Part shown: positions 7,897 to 17,201 of the stretch, piece by piece
Position numbering within the stretch: position 1 is the stretch's first letter
Layout of the letters: each line of letters opens with the position of its first letter
Assembly: GCF_000212735.1 (NCBI RefSeq)
Contig: NC_015510.1
Coordinates: 4,155,001-4,219,000, forward strand
Direction of reading: 5' to 3'
Length of the DNA stretch: 64,000 nucleotides
DNA from: Haliscomenobacter hydrossis DSM 1100
GTDB taxonomy: Bacteria; Bacteroidota; Bacteroidia; Chitinophagales; Saprospiraceae
Notes under the pieces: generated by a model
Told to the model about the DNA's origin: nothing
Databases searched by the model: none
What the model saw: the letters and a program-made list of their open reading frames with translations, nothing else
Made by a program: the position numbers and the translations under genes

Positions 7897-10287
7897 CAAG
7901 GGTATAAACGTAATTTCCACGCGCTGATTGGCCAAACGCCCGGTCAGCGTAGCATTACTGACCAAAGGCTGCTCTTTTCCCGACCCCCGATGCCGAATGC
8001 GTTCCGCCGCAATTTGTGCGTCAATAAGCAATTCGGCTATTTTTTCGGCTCGTCGGGCAGTCAGATCAGCGGCAAAGTTGTAGGTGCAGTTGTTGTTGGT
8101 ATGCGCTACAATTTCTACGCCTAGTTGTGGGTTGGCATTCAAAAAAGAGGCCAAACGATGGATTTCTGAATAGGCAGAAGAATCCAATTCAGCCTGATTG
8201 GATAGGAAAATGATGTTTTCCAGAATAATGGTTTTTTCAACAATGGGGTCAAAAAGCTGGATGTCTTGTTCCAGTTCATTGCCAGCAATCACCATCAATG
8301 TATCCAAGGTATACGAAGGCTCGATTTCGAGGCTGTTGACCGGCCGATTTTGAAAATTGCGCTCAATGCGCCGCTGCCCTTCTACCTTTGTGCTGATTTC
8401 ATCCTTAATGTGCAAGGACTGAGCAACCAACAAGCGGTAGTCCAGCAAAGCCCGCAAATAATTGCGCACATCGTTTTTGATCAAAGTGGTCAGTTCTGCC
8501 TGGTTTTTTTGCAAATAGAGATTTGAAATATCGCGTGAAAAAACCTCTTGCCATTCGAAGCAGGGACTAAATACACCTTGCCACTTGGCCAATGCAGCTT
8601 CCGGTAGCAGCAAGATGGAGGGATTGTTGAGGATGCGCTCCTTTTCTCCCCGCCAGAGTGAGCGGTTTTCGGGCGCTATTTCTTTGTCTTGTCTCTTGAT
8701 TTCTTCACCCAACATTTGCAAAATGAGGGATTGAGTCGTTGTGGGCAAAATCTCCCAGCGTTGCTGGATGACAATGAGCCGCAGAAAGTCGTCAAAATCA
8801 GTAGGAATGGCTTGGGCCGGTGATTCGGCTTGTGTGGATGATGTACTTGTAGGGGGGCGGATTGGAACATCGTGGAAGAGCAGTAATTGTTGTTTTTGAG
8901 AAGCTTCGTAGTCGTCTTTCAATTTTTTCAGCCCCAATTCAGCCGTTTTGATCGAAAAATTGCCAGGGATGGTGTCATCTCTCAATTGAATGATGGCGTC
9001 CACGAATTTTACCCGTTCTTTCTCCAAAACTTTGATTTCAAGCGTTTTTTGGTTAAATGCCAATTGCAGTGCCTCAATTTCACCTTCTACTTGTCGGTAA
9101 GTAGGGTTAGCCGTCAAAAGCGCCATCTGCTCACTTCCCTTGTCTTCAGCTTCAATCTCCAGGGTTCCTTTGCGCAGTAAGTTGTAGGTAGGTGAAAAAA
9201 ATTGCTCTGATAACGCGTTGATGCTCATCGCCGCGTTGCGTGGCAGCAACAATTGATATTTGCCCTGCTGGTTGCTGATCCCGATGCGATTGACCCTACG
9301 GTTGTTCATCGGATCAAAATAATTCAGGTTTACGCTGACATTGGCGGCAGGGGCCTTCGATTGGGGTAAATACACCTGACCCTTGATGAGAATGACGGAC
9401 TGAGGCCTTAAGGTGGCGGGTATATTCGTTGAGCGAATGACGGGATTTTTGTTTTCCATGGTGCTCCACCAAGCTTTAGCCCCCAATACAGAAGTTGTAA
9501 AGCCCCAGTCATCGTTGCGCGTATTAAAATTTTCACCCAGGTTTACAGGGGGAGTCCACTCCGACCAGGAATTGGCTGTGCGGCGGCTCATGAACAAGTC
9601 TTGGCCGCCAAACCCTGGATGACCATTGGAAGAAAAATAGAGGGTTTGACCATCCGCAGCTAAAAAAACACTACTTTCCCGGCCATTGGTGTTGATGCCT
9701 GGACCCAGACTTTGCAGGTTTTTCCAGGACAGTGGGCCTTCGCGTTGCGCGACGTAAATATCGATTTGTTGCTGGGAACTATCGGGGTGAAAAATGCACA
9801 GCAGCAGGGTTTGGCCATCATTGCTCACAAAGCCGTGGTGGATTTGAAACAAAGAGTCCCAGGGTTCGATGCGCATGATTTGTGGTACCGACCAACTTCG
9901 AAAATTGAGGCTGGATTGGGCGATGTTTTTTTTTCCCTCTTCATCTTCCAGCAACAGGAACATTTCGTTTTCGTCCAGATTAATGGCTAAACATTGGTCA
10001 GCCAGATCGGAGTTGATGGGCATACCTGCGTTGACCGGGCGACTCCATTGGTTGTCACCCAAATATTGGCAGATCCAAATATCTGCCAGATCCTCTCGTC
10101 CATAATTGGCGTGATTACCCGTTTCACTGTACAACAAGAGGCTACCATCCGGGCTGAGTACGGGGCCGTAATGGGGGTAAGTATGGAGATAATCTACACC
10201 CATACGTCGGATATCTTGTGCATATAGCCCGGTTTGACCGAGCCACAAACACAAAATAAGCGACGAGATATGGGTATAGAATGACAT
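7891..10287 (-). CDS. PD40 (TolB-like) / OmpA-C domain outer-membrane-associated protein
   Basis: 798 residues with an N-terminal signal peptide ending YAQ. Residues about 30-270 hold WD40-like PD40 repeats (GPVLSPDGSLLLYSE, VFLAADGQTLYFSSNG). Next is a carboxypeptidase-regulatory-like segment (about 300-370), a long helical middle with coiled-coil character, and a C-terminal OmpA peptidoglycan-binding domain (about 690-798; DLTARRAEKIAELL with the conserved Asp and Arg). The architecture is common in Bacteroidota, including proteins near gliding and type IX secretion genes, but none of those lie here. It is 27 bp downstream of the ferredoxin reductase gene and could be co-transcribed. Its stop codon lies in an inverted repeat. 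Confidence 0.88.
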   Translation of the reverse strand: MSFYTHISSLILCLWLGQTGLYAQDIRRMGVDYLHTYPHYGPVLSPDGSLLLYSETGNHANYGREDLADIWICQYLGDNQWSRPVNAGMPINSDLADQCLAINLDENEMFLLLEDEEGKKNIAQSSLNFRSWSVPQIMRIEPWDSLFQIHHGFVSNDGQTLLLCIFHPDSSQQQIDIYVAQREGPLSWKNLQSLGPGINTNGRESSVFLAADGQTLYFSSNGHPGFGGQDLFMSRRTANSWSEWTPPVNLGENFNTRNDDWGFTTSVLGAKAWWSTMENKNPVIRSTNIPATLRPQSVILIKGQVYLPQSKAPAANVSVNLNYFDPMNNRRVNRIGISNQQGKYQLLLPRNAAMSINALSEQFFSPTYNLLRKGTLEIEAEDKGSEQMALLTANPTYRQVEGEIEALQLAFNQKTLEIKVLEKERVKFVDAIIQLRDDTIPGNFSIKTAELGLKKLKDDYEASQKQQLLLFHDVPIRPPTSTSSTQAESPAQAIPTDFDDFLRLIVIQQRWEILPTTTQSLILQMLGEEIKRQDKEIAPENRSLWRGEKERILNNPSILLLPEAALAKWQGVFSPCFEWQEVFSRDISNLYLQKNQAELTTLIKNDVRNYLRALLDYRLLVAQSLHIKDEISTKVEGQRRIERNFQNRPVNSLEIEPSYTLDTLMVIAGNELEQDIQLFDPIVEKTIILENIIFLSNQAELDSSAYSEIHRLASFLNANPQLGVEIVAHTNNNCTYNFAADLTARRAEKIAELLIDAQIAAERIRHRGSGKEQPLVSNATLTGRLANQRVEITFIPLL

Positions 10288-10314
10288 ATACGGTTGTTTT
10301 CTCTCAGTGCTTGT

Positions 10315-11415
10315 CTAAACGTCATAGGTGATTTCCACTTCGGGGGAAGTCGGGTGGGACTGGCAGGTTAAGATAAAACCATTGCTTACTTCTTCATCGT
10401 CCAGTGCATAACAGGCATCCATTTTCACCGAGCCTTTGAGCACTTTGGCCATACAACTGGAACAAGCGCCCGAAGTACAAGAATAAGGAGGATCGAGCTT
10501 TTGGTCGAGTAAGGCATCCAAAATGGTTTTGTTGGGCGGAACCGGAGCAGTATGGACTTTTCCATTCAGCGTGGCAATGACCTGAGCACCACTTACGCCT
10601 ACCACATGAGGAGCACCGGGGTCGATATTGGCGGTAAAATGCTCTACGTGAATGTGCTTTTTATCAATACCCAAGGTATGGACTGCTTTTTCAACAGCAT
10701 CAATCATCGGACCCGGGCCACAAATGAAATAGTCGGCTTCACGGGCATTATTGGGGTGATCCAGTAAAAAGCGATTGATGGAATTGGCATCGATGCGGCC
10801 AGTTAATCCCTCCCAGGAAACGGTACCTTTGGCAAAAAGACCCGACAATCCTTTGGGTTTTTCCCGTTTGGGCTGGCTGAGGGTATGCGTAACGCTCAAT
10901 TGGCCTTCATAACGCTTCAGTAGCTGATCCAGCAGGTCTTTAAAAAGAATCGACTCTTCGTTGCGATTGCCATAAAGAAGATGTACCGCACTTTGTGGTT
11001 CTTCCTCCAAAATGGTTTGTAAAATCGACATTAAAGGTGTGATGCCACTGCCCGCCCCAAACAGGTAATAGGTCTTGCGCTGATCAGGATTCAGCGCGGG
11101 TGTAAACCGACCATCCGGCTGCATCACGTCTACGGTTTGTCCGACCTCGAGATTTTCATTGATGTAGGTGGACACCACCCCCTTTTTTACCTTTTTTACC
11201 GTTACCGCAATGTCTTGCTCTAAAGGGCTGCTGCACATGGAATAAGCCCGGCGCACTTCCTTACCGTTGATCGAAAATTTTAAGGTGAGGTATTGTCCGG
11301 CTTTGTAGGCAAACTCAGATTTTATATCTTCGGGAATGTTAAAGAAAACGGTAACTGCATCGCTCGTTTCCGGGCGAATTTCCTTGACCGTTAACGTAAA
11401 GAATTTCTTGCTCAT
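10315..11415 (-). CDS. PaaE-type NAD(P)H-ferredoxin reductase, FAD/NAD domains fused to a 2Fe-2S ferredoxin
   Basis: 366 residues. The order is an FAD-binding domain ([10 protein letters not shown], about 55-64), an NAD-binding domain ([28 protein letters not shown]) and a C-terminal plant-type ferredoxin with [13 protein letters not shown] plus a distal Cys in ILTCQSHP, giving four cluster cysteines. Such proteins pass electrons from NAD(P)H to oxygenases. The divergent neighbour is an AlkB-type hydroxylase, so this is its probable electron donor in place of rubredoxin and rubredoxin reductase; that pairing is inferred. PaaE itself is excluded as a confident call because no paaABCD genes are present. 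Confidence 0.9.
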   Translation of the reverse strand: MSKKFFTLTVKEIRPETSDAVTVFFNIPEDIKSEFAYKAGQYLTLKFSINGKEVRRAYSMCSSPLEQDIAVTVKKVKKGVVSTYINENLEVGQTVDVMQPDGRFTPALNPDQRKTYYLFGAGSGITPLMSILQTILEEEPQSAVHLLYGNRNEESILFKDLLDQLLKRYEGQLSVTHTLSQPKREKPKGLSGLFAKGTVSWEGLTGRIDANSINRFLLDHPNNAREADYFICGPGPMIDAVEKAVHTLGIDKKHIHVEHFTANIDPGAPHVVGVSGAQVIATLNGKVHTAPVPPNKTILDALLDQKLDPPYSCTSGACSSCMAKVLKGSVKMDACYALDDEEVSNGFILTCQSHPTSPEVEITYDV

Positions 11416-11433
11416 GTATTATCGATAGTTGAA

Positions 11434-11527
11434 GAGTTGAAAAGTTTATGATTGAAAAGTTGAATAAAAGATGCCGCTCCGCGCTGTGACTTTCTATTCA
11501 ACTCTTCAACCATAAACTTTTCAACTC
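11434..11527. repeat. AGTTGAAA-word inverted repeat
   Basis: Arms of about 34 bp (11434-11469 and 11494-11527) differ at about three positions. They are built of GTTGAAAAG/GTTGAAGAG words. It lies in the 208-bp gap between the divergent reductase and alkB genes, inside the probable 5' leader of the reductase (promoter at 11561-11568). Confidence 0.75.
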
Positions 11528-11560
11528 TAACATTCATTATTGGTTTCGGTTTTGAGGAGG

Positions 11561-11568
11561 CAAAAATA
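11561..11568 (-). promoter_or_regulatory. -7 element TATTTTTG for the reductase gene
   Basis: Exact TAnnTTTG on the minus strand about 146 nt upstream of the reductase start. The transcript would include the whole inverted repeat in its leader. Confidence 0.35.
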
Positions 11569-11623
11569 ATTAAATGTTCGGAGTTAGCGAGGAACAAAAG
11601 TCAGTACGTACAAGTATTTACCT

Positions 11624-12703
11624 ATGAAATGGAGCAATTGGAAGTACCTTATCGCTTATTTGGCCCCCTTGGCTACCTTATGGGGCTTGTTCGAACAAGG
11701 ACATTGGTCCTTTGCGGGAATCTACGTCGGCTTTGTGATGATTCCATTGTTGGAAATAGTCAGCCCACAATCTGCCTATAATTTGACGCCAGTGGAAGAA
11801 GGACAAAAGAGCAAGATGTGGATTTTTGACCTCTTGTTGTACCTCAACATTCCTTTGCTTTACGTCATCCTGCACGTTTATTTTCAACAAGTATTTGTGG
11901 GTACCGCACAAACCTACGAATTGGTGGGCATGACCTGTAGCGTCGGGTTAATTGCCGGAACAATTGGCATCAATGTGGCGCATGAGTTGGGGCACCGCAG
12001 CAAGCCGATTGAACAATGGATGGCTAAAGTGCTACTTCTGAGTGCCTTGTATATGCATTTTTTCATTGAACACAATCGGGGACACCATAAGCATGTGAGT
12101 ACCGATGCTGATCCCGCTTCGGCCCGTTATGGAGAAAGCCTCTACGCTTTTTGGGTGCGTTCGGTATTGGGGTCCTGGCGCAATGCCTGGAAACTGGAAG
12201 CTGAACGTCTACAGAAAGCGGGTCAAGTCAATTGGTTCAGCTGGCGCAATGAAATGCTACGGTTTCAGGTATTTCAGATAGGATACTTGCTCAGTGTTGG
12301 TCTTATTTACGCCTGGTGGATGGTGGGTTACGCAGTGGCAGTTGCCGTTTTTGGCTTTTTATTGCTCGAATGTGTCAACTACATCGAACATTATGGCTTG
12401 CGCCGCGCCCTGTTGCCCAATGGCCGTCCAGAACCCGTGCAACCCTGGCATTCCTGGAATTCTGACCACGAACTGGGGCGCATTTTTTTGTATGAACTGA
12501 CCCGGCATTCCGATCATCACTTTAAAGCCAGCCGCAAGTACCAGGTTTTGCGTCATTTTGACCAAAGCCCCCAATTGCCATTTGGCTATCCAACTTCTAT
12601 CATCATTGCTTTGTTTCCTCCTTTGTGGTTCTCGTTGATGAATCCACGCGTCAACAAAGAACAGGCCCGGCAAAAACCACCGGAATCCGCAATTCATTTG
12701 TGA
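11624..12703 (+). CDS. alkB: AlkB-type alkane 1-monooxygenase (membrane non-haem di-iron)
   Basis: 359 residues with several membrane segments. The di-iron histidine motifs are all present: HELGH (120-124), HNRGHHKHV (150-158), the EHYGLRR block typical of alkane hydroxylases, and RHSDHH (294-299). The enzyme hydroxylates the terminal carbon of alkanes using O2 and reductant. NSDHELGRIFLYELTRHSDHH supports AlkB over the related xylene monooxygenase or fatty-acid desaturases. It is divergent from the ferredoxin reductase and 19 bp ahead of the RsmI-like gene. Confidence 0.92.
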   Translation: MKWSNWKYLIAYLAPLATLWGLFEQGHWSFAGIYVGFVMIPLLEIVSPQSAYNLTPVEEGQKSKMWIFDLLLYLNIPLLYVILHVYFQQVFVGTAQTYELVGMTCSVGLIAGTIGINVAHELGHRSKPIEQWMAKVLLLSALYMHFFIEHNRGHHKHVSTDADPASARYGESLYAFWVRSVLGSWRNAWKLEAERLQKAGQVNWFSWRNEMLRFQVFQIGYLLSVGLIYAWWMVGYAVAVAVFGFLLLECVNYIEHYGLRRALLPNGRPEPVQPWHSWNSDHELGRIFLYELTRHSDHHFKASRKYQVLRHFDQSPQLPFGYPTSIIIALFPPLWFSLMNPRVNKEQARQKPPESAIHL

Positions 12704-12722
12704 CCAACCGCAGATCTACCTT

Positions 12723-13433
12723 ATGCAACAGCAATACGGCAAACTTTTTTTGATTCCGGTACCTTTGGGCGAAAACGCCCCCCAAACCATTCCAATCTAT
12801 GTGACCGAAATCATTCGGCAACTGGACTACTTTATTGTAGAACGAGCCAAAACGGCCCGTTTTTTCATCAAAGCCGCGCAGCACCCCCGTCCGCTACCGG
12901 AATTGGAATTGGTGGAATTGAGTGAACACACCAAAGAAAGTGAATACCGCCAGTTTTTGGCTCCGGCTACCCAGGGGCGCAACATTGGACTCATGTCGGA
13001 AGCGGGTTGCCCAGGTGTGGCTGACCCTGGTGCGGTTGTGGTGGAATTGGCTCATCGACAGGGCATTCAGGTCGTTCCTCTAGTGGGGCCATCTTCGATC
13101 TTACTGGCCTTGATGGGTTCGGGGATGAATGGGCAAAAGTTTAGTTTTCAGGGTTATTTGAGCGCCAAAAAACAGGATTTGGGTCAACAACTCAAACGTT
13201 TGGAACAATTGGCTCAAAAGGAAAACAGCACCCAAATTTTCATCGAAGTGCCTTACCGCAACCAGCAGATTGTGGAGGCTGCGCTTAAAAACCTGGCACC
13301 GCAAACCCGCCTTTGTATCGCGGTGGACTTGACCTTGCCCACTGAATTCATTCAAACCCGCAAGATTGAGGAGTGGAAGCGCAATCCTCCGGTGGATTTA
13401 CACAAGCGGCCAGCGATTTTTTTGCTGGGTTGA
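12723..13433 (+). CDS. RsmI/YraL-like tetrapyrrole-methylase-fold SAM methyltransferase
   Basis: 236 residues, shorter than the usual RsmI of about 280. It carries LMSEAGCPGVADPGA and VVPLVGPSSILLALMGSGMNGQKFSFQGYL, the conserved middle of the RsmI family (16S rRNA C1402 2'-O-methylation). The N-terminal glycine-rich loop is altered to LIPVPLGENAP and the region around residue 50 differs from classic RsmI. It is probably one of the two RsmI-like paralogues often found in Bacteroidota; the exact substrate is uncertain. It starts 19 bp after alkB, and its stop faces the ABC exporter stop 7 bp away. Confidence 0.8.
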   Translation: MQQQYGKLFLIPVPLGENAPQTIPIYVTEIIRQLDYFIVERAKTARFFIKAAQHPRPLPELELVELSEHTKESEYRQFLAPATQGRNIGLMSEAGCPGVADPGAVVVELAHRQGIQVVPLVGPSSILLALMGSGMNGQKFSFQGYLSAKKQDLGQQLKRLEQLAQKENSTQIFIEVPYRNQQIVEAALKNLAPQTRLCIAVDLTLPTEFIQTRKIEEWKRNPPVDLHKRPAIFLLG

Positions 13434-13440
13434 CCACTAG

Positions 13441-15234
13441 TTACGTCATCCCCACCTGCTCCTGATGTTTCCACATCTCCTGGAACGCCGAGCTATTTTC
13501 CCGGAGGTACTCAAAGGTACCCTCGTCCACGACCCGTCCATTATCCATGACGTAAACGTAGTCGAAATGCACCAATAAATGGAGGCGGTGCAAAGCCGAA
13601 ACGATGGCCTTATCGGCAAAATCATGGAACATGCGCTCGTAAATCAGCAATTCCGTTTTGGGATCTACGCTACTCGTTGGTTCGTCGAGCAGGATGATGT
13701 CGCTGTCTTTGGCCGCCAATACACCCCGAGCCAGGGCCAGGCGTTGTTTTTGCCCACCGGAAAGGTTTACTCCTTTTTCTCGGATGTTGGATTGTAAACC
13801 CGAAGGTAATTGTTCCACCACTTCGGTAAAATGAGCGGTTTCACAAACCTTCATGACTTCTTCGTTGCTAAAGGGCAGGCCAAGGGTAATGTTGTACTCA
13901 ATGGTATTTTCAAAAATTTCGGGTTCTTGGGGAAAAAGGGTGATGTAATCGGCCAAAACGTCCATTTTATCGTAGTTTTTACTGTCAACTGCCAATTGCA
14001 GACCTGGTTTGGGAGGATACAGGCCCCTTAGTATGGCCAACAAGGTGCTTTTACCACTGCCACTTTCGCCGATCAGGGCGATGCGTTTGCCTCGTTCAAT
14101 TTGGATGTTTACATCAAATAATCCTGGGCGGTACTGGCCTTCAGCGGGTGTTTCATCCAGTTCGTGGACGTAATTGAGGTCGCGGAGCTGGATGGTTTTC
14201 CAGCGTTGAGGCAAGCTTTCCGGCGATTCTGGCAGGTGTTGTTGATCGTAAGCCTCAAAGATATTTTTGGCAGTTTGTACATCGGTATGGTGGTTCACAA
14301 TCTGATTGTACTGCCAGGCAATGTCGTGAAATACACTGGTAAATCTTTGCACATAGCCGGTCAAGGTAACCAGCCCCCCGATCAAAAAAAGTTGGCCGGG
14401 AACATAATTTTGGTAGATGTAACCCAACATGATGGTACAATAAATCACGACAACGATGCTGTCCACCACAAACCATTTGAGTTCGTTGACCACAATTTTT
14501 TTTCGAAAAGGGAAAAAGATATCGGTCACTTTTTGCAAGAGGCCACTCTCCATGCGCTTTTCCAGGCGCAGCGTGATGACCGTAATGATGTTGGAGAGGC
14601 TATCGAAAAGGGTGGCCGACACCACGTGCTCTTTCTCGTTGGTTTCTTTTTGGTAGCGGATATAGGGTTTGTCAAACACAAAAATAATGTACAAGGCAAC
14701 CACGCCCAGTAAAATAGCAATCGAACCAAACAGTGGAGAAAAATAAAGCATGGCTGCAAAAGAAAAAACAAACTTGGCAAAAGCATGAATGTACATGTGC
14801 CCATCTTGGAAAAACTCCTTCAATGCCTCGTAAGCCTTGCGTACGCGGTTGATGGTAGATCCGCTGTGATTGTCCTGGTGCCATTTGACGGGCAAGCGCA
14901 GGGCTTTGTGGTAGAGTTCCTGCAAAAAATTTCGACTTAAATTGAAGGCTAAGCTTTGTTCCTTGATCCGGGCAAAGCCATGAAATCCCCAATCGCTGAA
15001 ATGCAGAATCAGGTACGCCCCAACGTACAACCAGGTTACGTGCAGCACGTCGGTACCTTTTTGTTGCAGCTCGTTGATCAACCAACCCCAAATAATCGGT
15101 GTTCCCGCATTGATGATGTTGCTGGCCGCAAACATGCTGTAAATCACCAGGTATCGACCACGTTCCTGTTTGGCATATTTCCAGGCGGTAATCATCAAAG
15201 AGACGTAGGGATTGTGGGCAATAGAACGGAACAT
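13441..15234 (-). CDS. ABC exporter, fused permease and ATPase
   Basis: About 597 residues from the chosen ATG (15232-15234, MFRSIAHNPYVSL). The frame is open 45 codons further but that stretch has no family character. The N-terminal half has six-helix exporter membrane segments. The C-terminal ATPase has Walker A GESGSGKSTLL, signature LSGGQKQRLALARG, Walker B IILLDEPTSSVD and the H-loop SALHRLH. This is a type IV (MsbA-like) half-transporter that works as a dimer. The substrate is unknown. It is divergent from groEL across 200 bp. Confidence 0.9.
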   Translation of the reverse strand: MFRSIAHNPYVSLMITAWKYAKQERGRYLVIYSMFAASNIINAGTPIIWGWLINELQQKGTDVLHVTWLYVGAYLILHFSDWGFHGFARIKEQSLAFNLSRNFLQELYHKALRLPVKWHQDNHSGSTINRVRKAYEALKEFFQDGHMYIHAFAKFVFSFAAMLYFSPLFGSIAILLGVVALYIIFVFDKPYIRYQKETNEKEHVVSATLFDSLSNIITVITLRLEKRMESGLLQKVTDIFFPFRKKIVVNELKWFVVDSIVVVIYCTIMLGYIYQNYVPGQLFLIGGLVTLTGYVQRFTSVFHDIAWQYNQIVNHHTDVQTAKNIFEAYDQQHLPESPESLPQRWKTIQLRDLNYVHELDETPAEGQYRPGLFDVNIQIERGKRIALIGESGSGKSTLLAILRGLYPPKPGLQLAVDSKNYDKMDVLADYITLFPQEPEIFENTIEYNITLGLPFSNEEVMKVCETAHFTEVVEQLPSGLQSNIREKGVNLSGGQKQRLALARGVLAAKDSDIILLDEPTSSVDPKTELLIYERMFHDFADKAIVSALHRLHLLVHFDYVYVMDNGRVVDEGTFEYLRENSSAFQEMWKHQEQVGMT

Positions 15235-15350
15235 GGCAAGAGTGATTTCGCAGCGATTAATGGAGACTTTCGCCCCAATGAACCAGATCTTTTCAGAAAA
15301 AGTTTCCGCCCAACCACTTACTTTGTCTGCCAAATTGACACCTGCACCGA

Positions 15351-15377
15351 TTTGCAGCAGCCTTGGCACAACCTTTG
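15351..15377 (+). promoter_or_regulatory. Possible groEL promoter
   Basis: TTTG (15351-15354) and AACCTTTG (15370-15377) lie 15 nt apart, about 58 nt before the groEL ATG. The spacing is short and the -7 box has one mismatch, so this is weak. No HrcA-type CIRCE inverted repeat was seen in the 200-bp gap. Confidence 0.3.
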
Positions 15378-15434
15378 ACTAAAGGAGCTGTACACAAGCC
15401 TATTTTTTCCAGAAATATAAAAATCAAAACCATT

Positions 15435-17072
15435 ATGGCAGCAAAGGAAATTACCCTCAGCAGTGTGGCTCAGGAAAAGCTCAAAAACGGCATCGACAAA
15501 CTCGCCAATGCCGTTAAAGTCACCTTGGGTCCTAAAGGCCGCAACGTAGTCATCGAGAAAAAATTCGGTGCACCTCAAGTCACCAAGGACGGGGTAACCG
15601 TAGCCAAAGAAATAGAATTGGAAGACACCCTGGAAAACATGGGTGCCCAAATACTCAAGGAAGTAGCGTCAAAAACCGCCAGCTTGGCTGGGGATGGAAC
15701 CACCACCGCCACGGTATTGGCTCAAGCCATCATCACGGCTGGGATGAAAAGTGTAACTTCTGGTGCCAATCCAATGGACCTCAAGCGCGGCATCGACAAA
15801 GCGGTTAAAGCAGTCGTTGCCAACATCAAAGAGCAGGCGGAATTGGTTGGAGATGATTACAGTAAAATCAAGCAGGTTGCGGCGATTTCAGCCAACAACG
15901 ATGAAGAAATTGGCGAATTGATCGCCGATGCCATGAAGCGCGTAAGCAAAGATGGCGTCATCACCATCGAAGAAGCGAAAGGAATGGAAACTTTCGTGAA
16001 AGAGGTGAGTGGCATGCAGTTCGATCGGGGATATCTTTCGCCCTACTTTGTCACCGATCCGGAAAATATGCTGGCCGAATACGATAACCCCTTCATCCTG
16101 ATCCACGATAAAAAAATCTCCAACGTCAAGGATATTCTGCCCATTCTGGAAAAAACTTCCCAAATGGGTCGCCCTCTGGTGATCATTGCCGAAGATGTGG
16201 ATGGCTCTGCCTTGAGTACCTTGGTGGTCAACCGCCTGCGTTCTGTATTGAATGTTGTAGCGGTAAAAGCACCTGGGTTTGGTGATCGCCGTAAAGCCAT
16301 GTTGGAAGACATCGCCATTCTTACCGGAGGAACCGTGGTGAGTGACGAGCAGGGTTATATGTTGGAGAATACCGACATCACCATGTTGGGCCAGGCCGAA
16401 AGAGTGTCGATCGACAAAGACAATACGACCATCGTGAATGGTAAAGGTCTTGAAGATGGGGTTAAAGCTCGGGTAAGCCAGATCCGCTCACAAATTGAGT
16501 TGACCACTTCTGACTATGATAAGGAGAAGTTGCAAGAACGTCTGGCCAAACTGGCCGGTGGCGTAGCTGTGTTGAACATCGGTGCGACCACCGAGATGGA
16601 AATGAAAGAAAAGAAAGACCGCGTTGACGACGCTTTGCACGCCACTCGCGCTGCGGTGGAAGAAGGCATCGTTGCGGGAGGTGGAGTAGCCCTGGTTCGC
16701 GCCATCAAAGCGTTGGTCAATTTGAAAGGGGTCAATGAAGACGAAAATACCGGCATCGACATTGTGCGTAAAGCCCTGGAATCTCCGCTGCGCATCATTG
16801 CTGAAAACGCCGGGGTGGAAGGCTCCGTGGTACTCCAAAAAGTGCTGAATGGCAAAAAAAGCTACGGCTATAATGCCCGCACCGATGTATTCGAAGATTT
16901 GATGGCGGCCGGGGTAATTGACCCCGCCAAAGTTACTCGGGTCGCGTTGGAAAACGCAGCTTCGATTGCTGCTATGGTGCTGACTACGGAAGCAACCATC
17001 AGTGATAAACCCGAGAAGAAAAGTGCGGGTGGTGCTGGGCATCACCACCATCATGATGATTACGGGATGTAG
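15435..17072 (+). CDS. groEL: Chaperonin GroEL (60 kDa), with His-rich C-terminus
   Basis: 545 residues from ATG 15435; the frame is open 24 codons upstream but MAAKEITLS matches the normal GroEL start. Signature regions include [27 protein letters not shown] (with the ATPase Asp) and [16 protein letters not shown]. The protein folds other proteins in a double ring with GroES. The tail ends [14 protein letters not shown] in place of the usual GGM repeats, giving five consecutive His. No groES gene lies directly upstream, where it is normally found; the adjacent gene is a divergent ABC exporter. A terminator follows. Confidence 0.97.
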   Translation: MAAKEITLSSVAQEKLKNGIDKLANAVKVTLGPKGRNVVIEKKFGAPQVTKDGVTVAKEIELEDTLENMGAQILKEVASKTASLAGDGTTTATVLAQAIITAGMKSVTSGANPMDLKRGIDKAVKAVVANIKEQAELVGDDYSKIKQVAAISANNDEEIGELIADAMKRVSKDGVITIEEAKGMETFVKEVSGMQFDRGYLSPYFVTDPENMLAEYDNPFILIHDKKISNVKDILPILEKTSQMGRPLVIIAEDVDGSALSTLVVNRLRSVLNVVAVKAPGFGDRRKAMLEDIAILTGGTVVSDEQGYMLENTDITMLGQAERVSIDKDNTTIVNGKGLEDGVKARVSQIRSQIELTTSDYDKEKLQERLAKLAGGVAVLNIGATTEMEMKEKKDRVDDALHATRAAVEEGIVAGGGVALVRAIKALVNLKGVNEDENTGIDIVRKALESPLRIIAENAGVEGSVVLQKVLNGKKSYGYNARTDVFEDLMAAGVIDPAKVTRVALENAASIAAMVLTTEATISDKPEKKSAGGAGHHHHHDDYGM

Positions 17073-17094
17073 TCCCGTTGAAATAGAGCTAGTG

Positions 17095-17137
17095 AAGAGT
17101 CGGTTCGGGATGTCCTGGATCGGCTCTTTTTGTTTTT
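17095..17137 (+). terminator. Intrinsic terminator after groEL
   Basis: A 12-bp stem including G-U pairs (17095-17106 with 17117-17128), a 10-nt loop and a following T-rich tract. It separates groEL from the metallopeptidase gene. Confidence 0.75.
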
Positions 17138-17201
17138 AGACTGTGCTTGCGATAATAATTCGAGCCTTTTACACGTCCAAGACAATACAAATCCGATCGC
17201 A

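Noticed and set aside
10315-11415. Assignment as PaaE of phenylacetate degradation
   Set aside because: No paaABCD or paaK-type genes are nearby, while an AlkB hydroxylase is divergent; only the family type is kept.
14956-15378. Plus-strand open frame upstream of groEL, considered as a possible groES
   Set aside because: Its translation has no GroES mobile loop or beta-barrel motifs and it is antisense to the ABC exporter.
17040-17060. His run at the GroEL end taken as a cloning tag
   Set aside because: It is followed by DDYGM and native downstream sequence with a terminator, so it is part of the natural gene.
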